39,393 nucleotides of DNA from Gammaproteobacteria bacterium (GTDB lineage: Bacteria > Pseudomonadota > Gammaproteobacteria > Pseudomonadales > Azotimanducaceae), in contig JAFIFL010000009.1 of NCBI GenBank assembly GCA_020832055.1, forward strand, positions 1-39,393. The letters are read 5' to 3'. A program made the position numbers and the translations under genes. Shown piece after piece: positions 1-8,385 of the stretch. Below the pieces are notes generated by a model. It saw nothing but the letters and a program-made list of their open reading frames with translations. It ran no database searches and was not told the origin of the DNA. Each line of letters starts with the position of its first letter. Position 1 is the first letter of the stretch.

Positions 1-846
1 GTTCTGATCAGCTATGGAGACGAGTTCCCCTGCACGCCGGAGAGATTGGCGGAGCTTGCGGTTGACGATGTTTGGCGGCCTCCGCGTAGTGGTCGACAGC
101 TGGTGCGGAAGTTGCTCAAGCTCCGCCCGTGGCTTGCGCGTACCCGTGCAGTTCACAGGCGGCTGGATGCCCAAACTGCGGAGTTGGAAGAGCTCGAAGG
201 GCGCTACTACCACGCCCGGCTGGCGCGCGATCGGTTGGCAAGAAATGTCGAGAACGCCCTGCTCACGGAGCAGCCGCATTTGGATGACATGCTGTGGTGG
301 TGGCAGGGTTATCGAGAGATGCTGCAGCACCGCGTCGGGCTTTGTCCGATCGACCCGGAGCCGTTGCGGCTGGTGGATATCATTGGCAGAGCGCTGGAGC
401 GCCGTGAACTGCAGCGCTGGAGGTTTCCCAAGGCCCTGCCTGCAAACCAGCGTGTCTGGCTCGATCCTGGTCTGGTCAATCGTATGACCCGATGTCTACT
501 GCGGGGTGTGCTCGAAGCGGGCGATCGCGAGGCGAAGGTTCGATGGGGCCGGTTTCGCGCCAGCGGTTCCTTCACCACGATTCAGCTCTGCGTCGAACCG
601 ATCCGTGAGGTGATCGATGACGTGGAGGCGCTGCTCGAGGATCCCTTTGCGCGCATGCCCGATGGGCCGCTTAGGGACCTCTCTATTGATTTGCCCCTGG
701 CGAACGAATTGCTGCATACCCAAGGTGGGCGCCTCGATGGCGTGCTGACTCCGCCCGCGCTGACTGTCGAATGGATCATGCCGCGCCGCTGCCCTGAATT
801 AGTGCATCCCCTTTGTTTCCCGATTCGGCCCATCGGCAACCCTTAG
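1..846 (+). CDS. Response-regulator/histidine-kinase-like protein, C-terminal part (5' end outside window)
   Basis: The frame is open from base 1 and stops at 846, giving 281 residues of a longer protein. The first ~35 residues (ISYGDE, then VDDVWRPP) resemble the last strand and helix of a CheY-type receiver domain. A charged helical linker follows (about 45-85). The remainder resembles a worn kinase ATPase domain: an LRLVDIIGRALE segment like that after an H-box, and near the end a DLPLANELLHTQGGRL segment placed like the GLGLALA..GG.L G2 box. No clear phospho-accepting His and no intact N or G1 box are visible, so catalytic kinase activity is doubtful. It ends 84 bp before the chosen hisB start. 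The family assignment is an inference from weak motifs; a signalling scaffold or anti-sigma-type ATPase is possible. Confidence 0.55.
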   Translation, partial: VLISYGDEFPCTPERLAELAVDDVWRPPRSGRQLVRKLLKLRPWLARTRAVHRRLDAQTAELEELEGRYYHARLARDRLARNVENALLTEQPHLDDMLWWWQGYREMLQHRVGLCPIDPEPLRLVDIIGRALERRELQRWRFPKALPANQRVWLDPGLVNRMTRCLLRGVLEAGDREAKVRWGRFRASGSFTTIQLCVEPIREVIDDVEALLEDPFARMPDGPLRDLSIDLPLANELLHTQGGRLDGVLTPPALTVEWIMPRRCPELVHPLCFPIRPIGNP

Positions 847-866
847 CGAGCCACAATGGCCACGAG

Positions 867-897
867 TTGTGGTCACAGGGCCTATGGCGGCTATAAT
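867..897 (+). promoter_or_regulatory. Candidate sigma70 promoter for hisBA
   Basis: A perfect TATAAT lies at 892-897, 33 bp before the hisB ATG at 931. The best -35 (TTGTGG, 867-872) has a 19-bp spacer and is poor. The -10 box lies inside the longer reading frame that begins at 856, which argues that hisB starts at 931. Confidence 0.5.
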
Positions 898-930
898 CGC
901 CGCCCCTCAACGCCACCGCCGGATTCCGCC

Positions 931-1524
931 ATGGGACCCCGTGTCGCCACTGTTGCCCGAGATACTCTGGAAACGCAGATCGAAGTGACCGTCAATCTGG
1001 ACGGTACTGGAATGGGTCGTCTGGATACGGGCGTGCCTTTTCTTGATCACATGCTCGATCAAGTGGTCCGTCATGGCCTGATCGATCTTGATGTTCGGGC
1101 CCGGGGCGATCTGGAGATCGATGCCCACCACACGGTCGAGGACATCGGTATCACTATCGGGCAGGCGTTTGCCCAGGCGCTGGGAGACAAGGTTGGCGTG
1201 CGGCGCTATGGTCACGCCTACGTCCCGCTCGATGAAGCCTTGTCTCGAGCCGTCGTCGACCTCTCGGGGCGTCCCGGGCTGACATTCAATGTCGTGTTCA
1301 CGCGGGCCTGGATTGGTGAATTCGATGTTGACCTGTTCCATGAGTTCTTCCAAGGCTTCGTTAATCATGCCCGCGTGACGCTGCACGTCGACAATCTGCG
1401 TGGCGACAATGCGCATCATCAGGCGGAGACAGTGTTCAAGGCCTTCGGTCGCGCGTTGCGAATGGCTGTAGAGGCCGATCCGCGTGCCGACGGAGCGATG
1501 CCGTCCACCAAGGGTACGCTTTGA
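931..1524 (+). CDS. hisB: Imidazoleglycerol-phosphate dehydratase
   Basis: HisB dehydrates imidazole glycerol phosphate to imidazole acetol phosphate, step six of histidine synthesis in the cytoplasm. The 197-residue product is the monofunctional form, without the N-terminal histidinol-phosphatase domain of the E. coli enzyme. Metal-binding motifs are intact: DHMLDQ at 39-44, HHTVED at 66-71 and [10 protein letters not shown] at 162-171. The frame extends upstream to an ATG at 856, but residues before 931 are not family-like and span a TATAAT box, so ATG 931 is preferred. No strong ribosome-binding site precedes it. The stop codon shares one base with the hisA start, so the two are probably translationally coupled. 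Confidence 0.95.
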   Translation: MGPRVATVARDTLETQIEVTVNLDGTGMGRLDTGVPFLDHMLDQVVRHGLIDLDVRARGDLEIDAHHTVEDIGITIGQAFAQALGDKVGVRRYGHAYVPLDEALSRAVVDLSGRPGLTFNVVFTRAWIGEFDVDLFHEFFQGFVNHARVTLHVDNLRGDNAHHQAETVFKAFGRALRMAVEADPRADGAMPSTKGTL

Positions 1525-2288
1525 TGGCGACTCAGAACGCCCCGGCGGAGTTGATCCCTGCCATTGATCTCAAGGAAGGCCGTTGCGTGCGCCTGCGGCA
1601 GGGTCGGATGGACGATGCGACGGTGTTTTCGGATGACCCTGTGGCCATGGCGCTGCACTGGCAAGCGTTGGGTGCGCGTCGGTTGCATGTGGTGGATCTC
1701 GACGGCGCTTTCGCGGGTCGGCCCGTCAACGGCGACGTGATTGCCTCGATCTGCGCGGCACTCGACATTCCGGTTCAGATTGGCGGTGGGATCCGGGATG
1801 CGACCACGCTTCAGGGCTATCTCGATGTCGGCGTGCGCTGGGGCATCATCGGAACGCGCGCCGCCAAGGATCCGAAATGGGCAGTGGAACTCGCTCAGGC
1901 GTACCCGGGGCAGGTCATCGTGGGGATTGATGCCCGCAATGGGCTCGTGGCTACGGAAGGGTGGGCGGCGGCGACTGAACTCGCGGCGGTCGACCTTGCG
2001 CGTTGCTTCGAGGATGGGGGCGTGGCGGGCATCATCTACACCGATATTGACCGCGATGGGATGCTCTCTGGGATCAATCTCGATGAGACCGTGAGGCTTG
2101 CGGAATCGGTTGGTCTCCCCGTCTATGCCTCGGGTGGCTTGGCTTCGCTGGCGGATGTTGAGCGGCTTGCGTCGGCGATAGCGCGCTGTCGCGGACGGCT
2201 TGCAGGCTGCATCAGTGGACGTGCGCTCTACGAGGGCTCTCTGGACTATCGGCAGGCCAGCGAGCTTCTCGCTGGTTCCGTGTCCTGA
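1524..2288 (+). CDS. hisA: ProFAR isomerase (phosphoribosylformimino-5-aminoimidazole carboxamide ribotide isomerase)
   Basis: HisA carries out the Amadori rearrangement of ProFAR to PRFAR, feeding the HisH-HisF synthase. The 254-residue half-repeat TIM barrel shows the catalytic aspartates at D15 (PAIDLKEG) and D136 (VGID), and phosphate-binding loops IGGGIR (87-91), YASGG (201-205) and GRALYEG (232-238), plus TDIDRDG at 173-179. ATG 1524 overlaps the hisB TGA by one base. In many gammaproteobacteria hisH lies between hisB and hisA and hisF follows hisA; neither is present here. Downstream is a non-coding stretch with short repeats and then genes on the other strand. Confidence 0.95.
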   Translation: MATQNAPAELIPAIDLKEGRCVRLRQGRMDDATVFSDDPVAMALHWQALGARRLHVVDLDGAFAGRPVNGDVIASICAALDIPVQIGGGIRDATTLQGYLDVGVRWGIIGTRAAKDPKWAVELAQAYPGQVIVGIDARNGLVATEGWAAATELAAVDLARCFEDGGVAGIIYTDIDRDGMLSGINLDETVRLAESVGLPVYASGGLASLADVERLASAIARCRGRLAGCISGRALYEGSLDYRQASELLAGSVS

Positions 2289-2402
2289 CTGCGCATGGCC
2301 CTGGATCGACAAGTCGCCTTCGGGTGACCCGTTGAGCTGAATACAGGTCTCCCAAGACCCTGAGTGCAACGATCACGGCAGGCATCGCTCTGGGGTCGGA
2401 TG

Positions 2403-2583
2403 TGGGTGTCCAGAGATCGCCCCAGAGATCTCCAGGGTGGTCGCTTTTGGGTGTCCAGGGCCCGTTCTCCAGGGCCCGTTCCTGGGTCCGTCCAAGTTGG
2501 GGCGTTTGGGTGTCCAGAACTGTTCAGAGCTCTTTCGGAGCCTCCCACTGCCTGCTATGGGTGTCCAGAACCTGCAGAACCTG
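2403..2583 (+). repeat. Intergenic cluster of four TGGGTGTCCAG repeats with tandem duplications
   Basis: Exact copies of TGGGTGTCCAG lie at 2403-2413, 2448-2458, 2507-2517 and 2558-2568, all in the same orientation. Three are followed by a short tandem duplication that begins inside the motif's CCAG end: 12 bp (2410-2421 and 2422-2433, one mismatch), 14 bp perfect (2454-2467 and 2468-2481) and 9 bp perfect (2566-2574 and 2575-2583). The third copy has only a degenerate echo. The whole non-coding gap is 2289-2691, between hisA and the convergent yibQ. I see nothing gene-like in it apart from this cluster; the open frames across it are by-products of high GC. Confidence 0.85.
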
Positions 2584-2691
2584 CGCGCGGAACTCGTGAG
2601 CATCTTTTGCTGGAACGCTTCTCGTCGACGGCCTGCGCCGAGGGGAGGCGGGTGCAGTCGGAAGATGGCTTGGTCAGGTGGGGACGCCGGC

Positions 2692-3468
2692 CTACTCGCC
2701 AACGCCCTGTGCCCGGTTCGAGCGCTTCTCTAGGGTCACCAACGAGGACACCGGCACCAATTCCACGCGCCGGAGAATGTAAGGCAGCTGTGCTTCGAGG
2801 ACTTCGAGGGTGGTAGCGTGAGGGTGCCCGATCGCCACGGCGTGACCCCGTCGTTCCGCAAGGCGGACAGCGCTTTCCAGTGCACGCTCGATGGCCTCTG
2901 GGTCCCGAATGGTGTCGAGAAAGACGTCGCGTCGGGTCGCCGGGACGTTTGCGGCCTGCGCGCTGTACAACGCCACCGTTTGCGGGGTGGTTCGGTTGTC
3001 GAGGAAGTAGAGTCCGCGCCGGGACAGTTCCGCCATCACGGCGTTCATGGAGGCTTCGCAGCGCGTCAGCAGGCTGCCCATGTGATTGGAGACGCCTCGA
3101 TGATACGGCACTTCCGCGAGGTTGGCGGCGAGCATGGTCGCAATCGCAGCCGGTTCCATATCCGGCAGCAGATTGCCGGGACCCGCATCCTGGCCTCTTT
3201 CGGCGGTCATGGGCTGGTGAAGCATGACTTCGCGGCCGGTGTTGTGAGCCTCGAGGGCGAGCTTACTGCCCACCGGTGTGCCTGGCAGCACGGCGACCGT
3301 CAGGGCCCCTGGCAGGTTCAGCACTCGCCGCCCCATGTTCAGATCCCAGCCGATGTCATCGATCACGAGCGCCAACTTTGGGCGTTCAGCCCAGGCGGCC
3401 TGGATCAGCAGCAAGGACGCTAACAGGCTTGCGGACGTCAGCGTTCTGATGATTTCCCGCCAGTTCAT
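2692..3468 (-). CDS. yibQ: Divergent polysaccharide deacetylase, YibQ family, secreted
   Basis: The 258-residue protein has a signal peptide (hydrophobic 8-25, cleavage probably after A27 in AAWA) and a divergent NodB-like fold. Visible blocks are VIDDIG (35-40), HQPM, NHMGS, FLDNRTT and IGHPHATTLEVL, which are typical of the YibQ/DUF610 family of periplasmic proteins. The carbohydrate substrate is not established. It is the last gene of a minus-strand run gpmI-envC-ctpA-yibQ, and its ATG overlaps the ctpA stop by 4 bp. The family normally sits beside envC, which supports an envelope or peptidoglycan role. Confidence 0.88.
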   Translation of the reverse strand: MNWREIIRTLTSASLLASLLLIQAAWAERPKLALVIDDIGWDLNMGRRVLNLPGALTVAVLPGTPVGSKLALEAHNTGREVMLHQPMTAERGQDAGPGNLLPDMEPAAIATMLAANLAEVPYHRGVSNHMGSLLTRCEASMNAVMAELSRRGLYFLDNRTTPQTVALYSAQAANVPATRRDVFLDTIRDPEAIERALESAVRLAERRGHAVAIGHPHATTLEVLEAQLPYILRRVELVPVSSLVTLEKRSNRAQGVGE

Positions 3469-4751
3469 TCGGTGGAGCGGCCGAGGAGGTGCATTCCGCG
3501 CAGGATATTGAGTGCCTCCATGATCTGGCGGTCATCACTGGCGAGGTCTCTCTCGGGTACGTCCTGTGAATCACCGTTCCCACGCAGATGGCGGGGCAGG
3601 TCGACTTCACGCCGGGTGCTGAGGGGTTCGTCGGTGGACCTGCTGCCTCGTTCCACGCGAATGTCCGGGTCGATGCCGTGCGCCTGAATGGAGCGCCCTC
3701 CCGGCGTGAAGTAGAGCGCCGTGGTCAGCTTGATCGCACGTTCGTCGGACAGGGGCAGGATGGTTTGGACCGAACCCTTGCCAAAGCTTGGCGTCCCGAG
3801 GACGAGGGCGCGGCGGTGGTCCTGCAGCGCGCCGGCGACGATCTCTGCCGCACTCGCGGAACCAGCATTGATCAGCACGATGAGGGGTACGCCGTTTCCG
3901 AGATCCTGACCATTGGCTGAGTAGGACACCTGGGCACTGGACAGGCGGCCTTCCGTGTATACGATCCGGCCGCTCGCAAGGAAGGTGTCTGCGACGGCAA
4001 CGGAGGCCTGCAGGACCCCGCCGGGATTGTTGCGCAGGTCGAGAATCAGTCCGCGCAGACCCTCTTCAGACTCATGCTGAAGCCGGGCGAGCTCGCGCCT
4101 GAGATCGTCGCCGGTACGATTCTGGAACTGGGCGACCCGCAGGTATCCGAACCCCGGTTCGAGCATCTTTGCGGAGACACTCGGCACTTCGATCAGGCTG
4201 CGGACTAGGGATAGCTCCATCAACTCGACCGTGCCCGGGCGTCGGATGCTCAGCTCCACGACGCTACCCACCTCTCCGCGCATGGCATTGACCGCATCGG
4301 ACAGCGTCATATCTCGAACCGGCCGGTCGTCGATGCGGATGATGAGATCGCCGGGCTGAAGGCCCGCGCGCTCCGCTGGCGTTCCATCCATGGGTGCCAC
4401 GACGCGGATCAGGCCGTCCTCCTGATCGACTTCGATCCCGACCCCGCCGAATTCGCCGCTCGTGGCTTCCTGCAGGCTGCGATAGGCCTCTTCGTTCAGG
4501 TAGCTGGAATGCGGGTCCAGCCGGCTCAGCATGCCCTCGATGGCATTCTCGAGCAGGGTACGGTCATCCACCGGCTCGACGTAGGCCGAACGAATGCGAT
4601 CGAGAACTTCGGCAAAGGCGCGCAGTTCCTCCAGAGGCAGGCCCGTACTGTTGGGTGCCGCGGGTTCGGGGGCCGCGTTCACGGGAAGGACGATCAGGCA
4701 CGCCACGAGCAGGGGAGTGAGAGCCAGCAGGTGACCATGGCGGGATGGCAT
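3465..4751 (-). CDS. ctpA: Carboxyl-terminal processing protease, S41 family
   Basis: This is a periplasmic serine protease that trims envelope proteins. From ATG 4751 it is 428 residues: signal peptide 1-27, an N-terminal helical region with SRLDPHSSYL, a PDZ domain (about 100-180, GVGIEV and GLQPGDLI), then the S41 protease core. The catalytic pair is visible as S300 in GSASAAE and K325 in FGKGSVQT, with the 25-residue spacing of the family. The frame continues upstream to 5018, but those residues are antisense to the end of envC and unlike the family; GGATCC precedes the chosen ATG. In this operon it may act on the EnvC/amidase system, which is an inference from position only. Confidence 0.93.
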   Translation of the reverse strand: MPSRHGHLLALTPLLVACLIVLPVNAAPEPAAPNSTGLPLEELRAFAEVLDRIRSAYVEPVDDRTLLENAIEGMLSRLDPHSSYLNEEAYRSLQEATSGEFGGVGIEVDQEDGLIRVVAPMDGTPAERAGLQPGDLIIRIDDRPVRDMTLSDAVNAMRGEVGSVVELSIRRPGTVELMELSLVRSLIEVPSVSAKMLEPGFGYLRVAQFQNRTGDDLRRELARLQHESEEGLRGLILDLRNNPGGVLQASVAVADTFLASGRIVYTEGRLSSAQVSYSANGQDLGNGVPLIVLINAGSASAAEIVAGALQDHRRALVLGTPSFGKGSVQTILPLSDERAIKLTTALYFTPGGRSIQAHGIDPDIRVERGSRSTDEPLSTRREVDLPRHLRGNGDSQDVPERDLASDDRQIMEALNILRGMHLLGRSTE

Positions 4752-4842
4752 GACACAGGATCCGACGTCGACACAGGGTCGGATGATCGCATCGCAGCGC
4801 CATCGCGCCAAGCTCATCACAAGGGGCTGCTGCAGTAGCTGC

Positions 4843-6009
4843 TCAGGTACGTTGCGGGGGCCGGCACCAGCGGCTCGGATCGGTGGGTTGGCCGTTGTGG
4901 CGGATCTCGAACCAGACACCGCTTTGGCTGCTACCACCAGACCGCCCGGCAGTTGCCAGAGGTTCGCCCGCCTCGACCATGTCGCCGACGTTGCGCAGCA
5001 GTGATTCGGCCTGGGCATAGAGCGTCATGTAGCCACCACCGTGGTCGAGGATGACTAGAAGCCCAAGCCCGCGCATCCAATCTGCGAAGACCACCCGGCC
5101 GGGGTGGATGGCGTGGACGCTGCTCCCTGGTTCGGCAGCAAGCAGAACGCCACCGCTGCGTCTGGACCCTCCCGATCGACTGGCCTCGAAGCCTTGCAGA
5201 AGGCGGCCCTGCACGGGCCATGGCAGATTGCCCCGGCTGGCGACGAAGGTTTCTCCGCTGGGCTCCACGACCTGTCGGGACAGACGCTCGAGCAGCTCCT
5301 GGAGGCGTTCCTGATTGCGCAGGAGCTCGGTGCGCCGGGACTCCCGGTCCTCGATGTCCGTCTCGATGCGGGCAAGTGCCGCGCTCTGCTCCTGTCTTGC
5401 CTCGCCGAGTTGTCTCGCTTGGGTGTCCAGCGTGGCGCTTTCCTGCTCGAGCTGCTCCCGAACGACGTCCAGCTCGCGGCGTCGGCCTTCGAGTTCACGT
5501 CGGCTCTGACGATAGGCGTCGATGGCCTCCGATCGGGAGCGGGCCAGGTGCTCATGGTAGGCCAGCAGCCTGGCAACCCGCTCCGGACTCTCGGCCTCGA
5601 GCAGCAGCTGCAGCGGGCCGCGCCGTGACAGGAGCCAGGCCTGCCGGACCACGGCCTGAACAGCTTCCCGTGCCTGCGCCTCCCGTTCCGCGATGTCGAC
5701 GATGTCCGCTTCGAGCTGCTCGGCCAGCTCCACTTGGGTGTCCAGAGCCTGTCGGGTCTCCCGGGTGCGCGTCGCGAGCTCCGCCAGTGCGAGATCGGCG
5801 CGGCGGAGTTCGTCTTGCAGTTCTTCGCGATCGCGACGGCTCGATTGCAGCCAGCTTTCCAGTCGGCCGAGATCAGCCTGAATGGCTTCCAGGCGCTGCT
5901 GAGGCGTGGTTTCGGCGAAGACGCCTGCCGCGAGTGTCACCGCGGCCAGCAGCAGGGCGGCCGTCCGTCCGCCGTGGCGTTTAGTGCTGGCGGGGCGGCG
6001 TCGGTTCAC
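4843..6009 (-). CDS. envC: Murein hydrolase activator EnvC
   Basis: EnvC is a periplasmic activator of AmiA/AmiB amidases at the division septum. The 388-residue product has a signal peptide (1-32), long coiled coils (about 35-245) and a C-terminal LytM domain (about 262-378). The LytM zinc ligands are missing: the usual HxGxD segment reads [12 protein letters not shown] reads YAQ (331-333), and HLHFE reads VWFE (365-368). This is the expected degenerate state for an activator rather than an enzyme. Two coiled-coil stretches encode LDTQ (89-92 and 194-197) from exact copies of the dispersed 11-bp repeat. Its ATG overlaps the gpmI stop by 4 bp. Confidence 0.93.
   Translation of the reverse strand: MNRRRPASTKRHGGRTAALLLAAVTLAAGVFAETTPQQRLEAIQADLGRLESWLQSSRRDREELQDELRRADLALAELATRTRETRQALDTQVELAEQLEADIVDIAEREAQAREAVQAVVRQAWLLSRRGPLQLLLEAESPERVARLLAYHEHLARSRSEAIDAYRQSRRELEGRRRELDVVREQLEQESATLDTQARQLGEARQEQSAALARIETDIEDRESRRTELLRNQERLQELLERLSRQVVEPSGETFVASRGNLPWPVQGRLLQGFEASRSGGSRRSGGVLLAAEPGSSVHAIHPGRVVFADWMRGLGLLVILDHGGGYMTLYAQAESLLRNVGDMVEAGEPLATAGRSGGSSQSGVWFEIRHNGQPTDPSRWCRPPQRT
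5420..5430 (+). repeat. TGGGTGTCCAG repeat copy inside envC
   Basis: This is an exact copy of the dispersed 11-mer. On the envC coding strand it reads CTGGACACCCA and encodes L194-D-T-Q197 in the second part of the coiled coil. No local duplication is seen beside it. Confidence 0.8.
5735..5745 (+). repeat. TGGGTGTCCAG repeat copy inside envC
   Basis: This is a second exact copy within envC, encoding L89-D-T-Q92 near the start of the coiled coil. It has the same orientation and the same reading phase as the copy at 5420. Confidence 0.8.
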
Positions 6010-7559
6010 TGAACGAGCAGCGATCTGCCCGTCATCTCCTTAGGCCGCTGAATGTTCATTAATTCCAGCAGCGTCGGAGCGATGTCGGCGAGACAGCCAG
6101 GATCATCATCGAATTGCACCTGCTGAGGACCGATGTAGACCAGAGGTACCGGGTCGGTCGTGTGCGCAGTGTGGGGCTGGCCGGTTGCTTCGTCCCGCAT
6201 TTTCTCCACGTTGCCATGGTCCGCGGTCAGCAGGCACTGGCCGCCGGTCTCCAGGACCGCCTCCTCGATGCGTCCGAGACAGCTGTCCAGCACTTCGACG
6301 GCTTTGACGGCGGCGTCGAAGTCGCCGGTGTGTCCGACCATGTCGCCATTGGCGTAGTTGCAGACAATGAGGTCGTAGCGCCCCGACCGGATCGCTTCCA
6401 CCAGCTTGTCTGTCACCTCCGGTGCGCTCATCTCGGGTTTGAGATCGTAGGTGGCCACCTTGGGGGACGGGACCATGATGCGGTCCTCCCCCGTAAACGG
6501 CTCCTCACGCCCGCCGTTGAAGAAGAAGGTCACATGGGCGTACTTCTCCGTCTCGGCGATACGCAGCTGGGTTCGGCCGAGGTTGGCAAGAAACTCGCCT
6601 AAGGTGTTGTCGAGGCTGGTGGGTGGATACGCGCAGGGGGCGTCGATGTCCTCGGCGTAGCGGGTCAGCATGATGAATCGCCCCAGAGCCGGATGCGTCC
6701 GGCGCTTGAAGGGCGTGAAGTCCTCGTCTACGAAGGCATGGCTGAGCTGCCGGGCTCGATCGGCGCGAAAGTTCATGAACACGACCACATCACCGTCTTC
6801 GATCCGGATAGGCAATTCGTCGGCATCATGAATGGCGGTGGGCTGCACGAACTCGTCGGATTCGTCCCGGGCGTAGGCGGCTTCGAGTCCGGCCGCGGCA
6901 CTGTTGGCGTGAAAGGGCGCTTCGCCACGGGTCAACAGGTTGTAGGCGCGCTCTAGGCGATCCCAGCGCTGGTCCCGGTCCATGGCGTAGTAGCGGCCCA
7001 CGAGCGAAACGATTCTGCCGCAGCCAAGCTCATGGAGGCGGGCATCCATGGCTTCAATGGACGCTTTGGCGCTGCGTGGTGGCGTGTCCCTGCCGTCGAG
7101 GAAAGCGTGTACGTATATGCGACGGACCCCGCGCCTGGCAGCGTTTTCCACCAGGGCCGCGATCTGCGCCTCGTGGCTGTGAACGCCCCCGGGCGACAGC
7201 AGACCCAGGACGTGCATCGGGCGGTCTCCGGCGATGGCGAGATCCATGGCCTCTCCGAGCACAGGATTGTCGGCGAAGGTGCCTTCTTCCACATCCTTGT
7301 TGATTCGCGTGAGCTCCTGATAGACGACCCTGCCGGCGCCGAGATTCATGTGACCCACTTCCGAATTGCCCATCTGGCCCGACGGCAGACCCACTTCCAG
7401 CCCGGAAGTGGCGATCAAACGGTGCGGTCGCCGCTCCCAGAGGCCGGTCCACACGGGTGCCTGGGCTGCAGCAATGGCGTTGGCCTCGGCGCTGTCGGCG
7501 TGGCCGAAGCCATCGAGGACGAGGAGCATGGTGGTACTGCGGGCGTTCGGTGCGGCCAT
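6006..7559 (-). CDS. gpmI: 2,3-bisphosphoglycerate-independent phosphoglycerate mutase
   Basis: GpmI interconverts 3- and 2-phosphoglycerate in glycolysis using two Mn2+ ions and a phosphoserine intermediate. The 517-residue protein has the alkaline-phosphatase-fold ligands: D16 in LVLDGFG, nucleophile S66 in QMGNSEVGH, and the late LTADHGN plus HTTDPVP blocks. The DGRDTPP segment marks the inserted transferase domain. Length and motifs match the family. It is the first gene of the run gpmI-envC-ctpA-yibQ and is divergent from yibN, as in enterics. Confidence 0.97.
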   Translation of the reverse strand: MAAPNARSTTMLLVLDGFGHADSAEANAIAAAQAPVWTGLWERRPHRLIATSGLEVGLPSGQMGNSEVGHMNLGAGRVVYQELTRINKDVEEGTFADNPVLGEAMDLAIAGDRPMHVLGLLSPGGVHSHEAQIAALVENAARRGVRRIYVHAFLDGRDTPPRSAKASIEAMDARLHELGCGRIVSLVGRYYAMDRDQRWDRLERAYNLLTRGEAPFHANSAAAGLEAAYARDESDEFVQPTAIHDADELPIRIEDGDVVVFMNFRADRARQLSHAFVDEDFTPFKRRTHPALGRFIMLTRYAEDIDAPCAYPPTSLDNTLGEFLANLGRTQLRIAETEKYAHVTFFFNGGREEPFTGEDRIMVPSPKVATYDLKPEMSAPEVTDKLVEAIRSGRYDLIVCNYANGDMVGHTGDFDAAVKAVEVLDSCLGRIEEAVLETGGQCLLTADHGNVEKMRDEATGQPHTAHTTDPVPLVYIGPQQVQFDDDPGCLADIAPTLLELMNIQRPKEMTGRSLLVQ

Positions 7560-7608
7560 GACGGATTCCAGCAGGTGGCGGGTCGATCAGGACGGGTATC
7601 GCGCGGGG

Positions 7609-7638
7609 ATTCTAGCGACGCAGTGGGTCCGGCGCCAA
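7609..7638 (-). promoter_or_regulatory. Candidate promoter for the gpmI operon
   Basis: On the minus strand, TTGGCG (7638-7633) and TAGAAT (7614-7609) are separated by 18 bp, about 50 bp upstream of the gpmI ATG. It lies back to back with the yibN promoter. Confidence 0.45.
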
Positions 7639-7668
7639 CGCAGGGACTGCGGTCTCTGTCGGGCTGTG

Positions 7669-7674
7669 TATAAT
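7669..7674 (+). promoter_or_regulatory. Candidate -10 box for yibN-grxC-secB
   Basis: A perfect TATAAT, preceded by CTGTG, lies 21 bp before the yibN ATG. The following bases (TATAATCGC) match those at the hisB promoter. No good -35 is visible. Confidence 0.5.
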
Positions 7675-7695
7675 CGCGCCCTCACTGGAGGGCAC

Positions 7696-8118
7696 ATGGC
7701 GCGGTTCTTCGAATTCGTCAGTAATCATTTGCTTCTGGTCGGTGTCTTCATCGGCCTGCTGGTGCTGTTCGTCTGGAACGAGGCACGGCGGGGCGGGCGG
7801 AGTGTCTCGGCCCAGGAGTTGGTCAATCTGGTCAACCGGGAGCAGGCCCTGGTGCTGGACGTTCGCGAGCGCAAGGAATTTGCCGCAGGGCACATCGTCG
7901 ATGCGGTGAACATACCCTTTGCGACCCTGGAGAAGCGCATGTCCGAGCTGGATCGCCATCGTGAGCGACCCATCGTGGTGACCTGCAAGATGGGCCAGCA
8001 TGCCGGTGCCGCTGGAGCGCTCCTGCGCAAGGCGGGCTTCCCCAATGTCATGCGCCTGTCAGGCGGCATCGCGGAGTGGCGAAGCAACTCCCTGCCGGTG
8101 GTCAAAGGCAAGGAGTGA
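7696..8118 (+). CDS. yibN: Membrane-anchored rhodanese-like protein YibN
   Basis: The 140-residue protein has one N-terminal membrane helix (about 11-27) and a single rhodanese domain. The DVRERKEFAAGHI block (55-67) and the active-site loop CKMGQHAG, with C97, are present, so sulfurtransferase chemistry is possible. The physiological acceptor is unknown. The frame extends further upstream, but ATG 7696 has GGAGGG just before it and sits 21 bp after a TATAAT. The order yibN-grxC-secB is conserved in enterics. The gpsA gene that follows secB in E. coli is absent. Confidence 0.92.
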   Translation: MARFFEFVSNHLLLVGVFIGLLVLFVWNEARRGGRSVSAQELVNLVNREQALVLDVRERKEFAAGHIVDAVNIPFATLEKRMSELDRHRERPIVVTCKMGQHAGAAGALLRKAGFPNVMRLSGGIAEWRSNSLPVVKGKE

Positions 8119-8121
8119 GTC

Positions 8122-8385
8122 GTGGCTGACGTGATCATGTACGGCACTCGCTTCTGCCCCTACTGCCTGGGCGCAAGGCAGTTCTTCGATCGTCGCGGTA
8201 TTGCCTACGACGACATTCGCGTCGATGAGGAACCTGCGCGTCGGGACGAGATGCGCGCTCGTGGCGGTGGCCGGACGGTGCCGCAGATCTGGATCAATGC
8301 CACTCACGTGGGTGGATTCACCGATTTGCTGGCCCTCGACCGTGAGGGCCGGCTCGAGACACTCTTGAAGGAGCCGAACCCATGA
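8122..8385 (+). CDS. grxC: Glutaredoxin 3
   Basis: This small dithiol oxidoreductase reduces protein disulfides with glutathione in the cytoplasm. The 87-residue product has the CPYC active site at 12-15, the TVPQIWI cis-proline loop and the GG glutathione-binding pair. It starts with GTG at 8122; AAGGAG at 8110-8115 gives good spacing and overlaps the end of yibN. The stop overlaps the secB ATG by 4 bp. Confidence 0.95.
   Translation: MADVIMYGTRFCPYCLGARQFFDRRGIAYDDIRVDEEPARRDEMRARGGGRTVPQIWINATHVGGFTDLLALDREGRLETLLKEPNP

Noticed and set aside
856-930. hisB start at ATG 856
   Set aside because: The extra 25 residues are not family-like and the segment contains a TATAAT promoter box.
2344-2360. 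Terminator after hisA (GGTCT/AGACC)
   Set aside because: The stem is only 5 bp with no U-run; too weak to call.
2403-2583. CRISPR array
   Set aside because: The repeats are 11 bp with irregular spacing and related, duplicated spacers; no cas genes are nearby.
2364-2816. Open frames across the 2.4 kb repeat cluster
   Set aside because: They only translate the repeats (GCPE and WVSR-type peptides) and overlap the end of yibQ; no ribosome-binding site or conservation.
4752-5018. N-terminal extension of ctpA to 5018
   Set aside because: It overlaps the 3' end of envC in another frame; the signal peptide begins at ATG 4751.
4843-5225. EnvC LytM domain read as a pseudogene or damaged peptidase
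   Set aside because: Loss of zinc ligands is the normal state of EnvC, which activates amidases and is not itself an enzyme.
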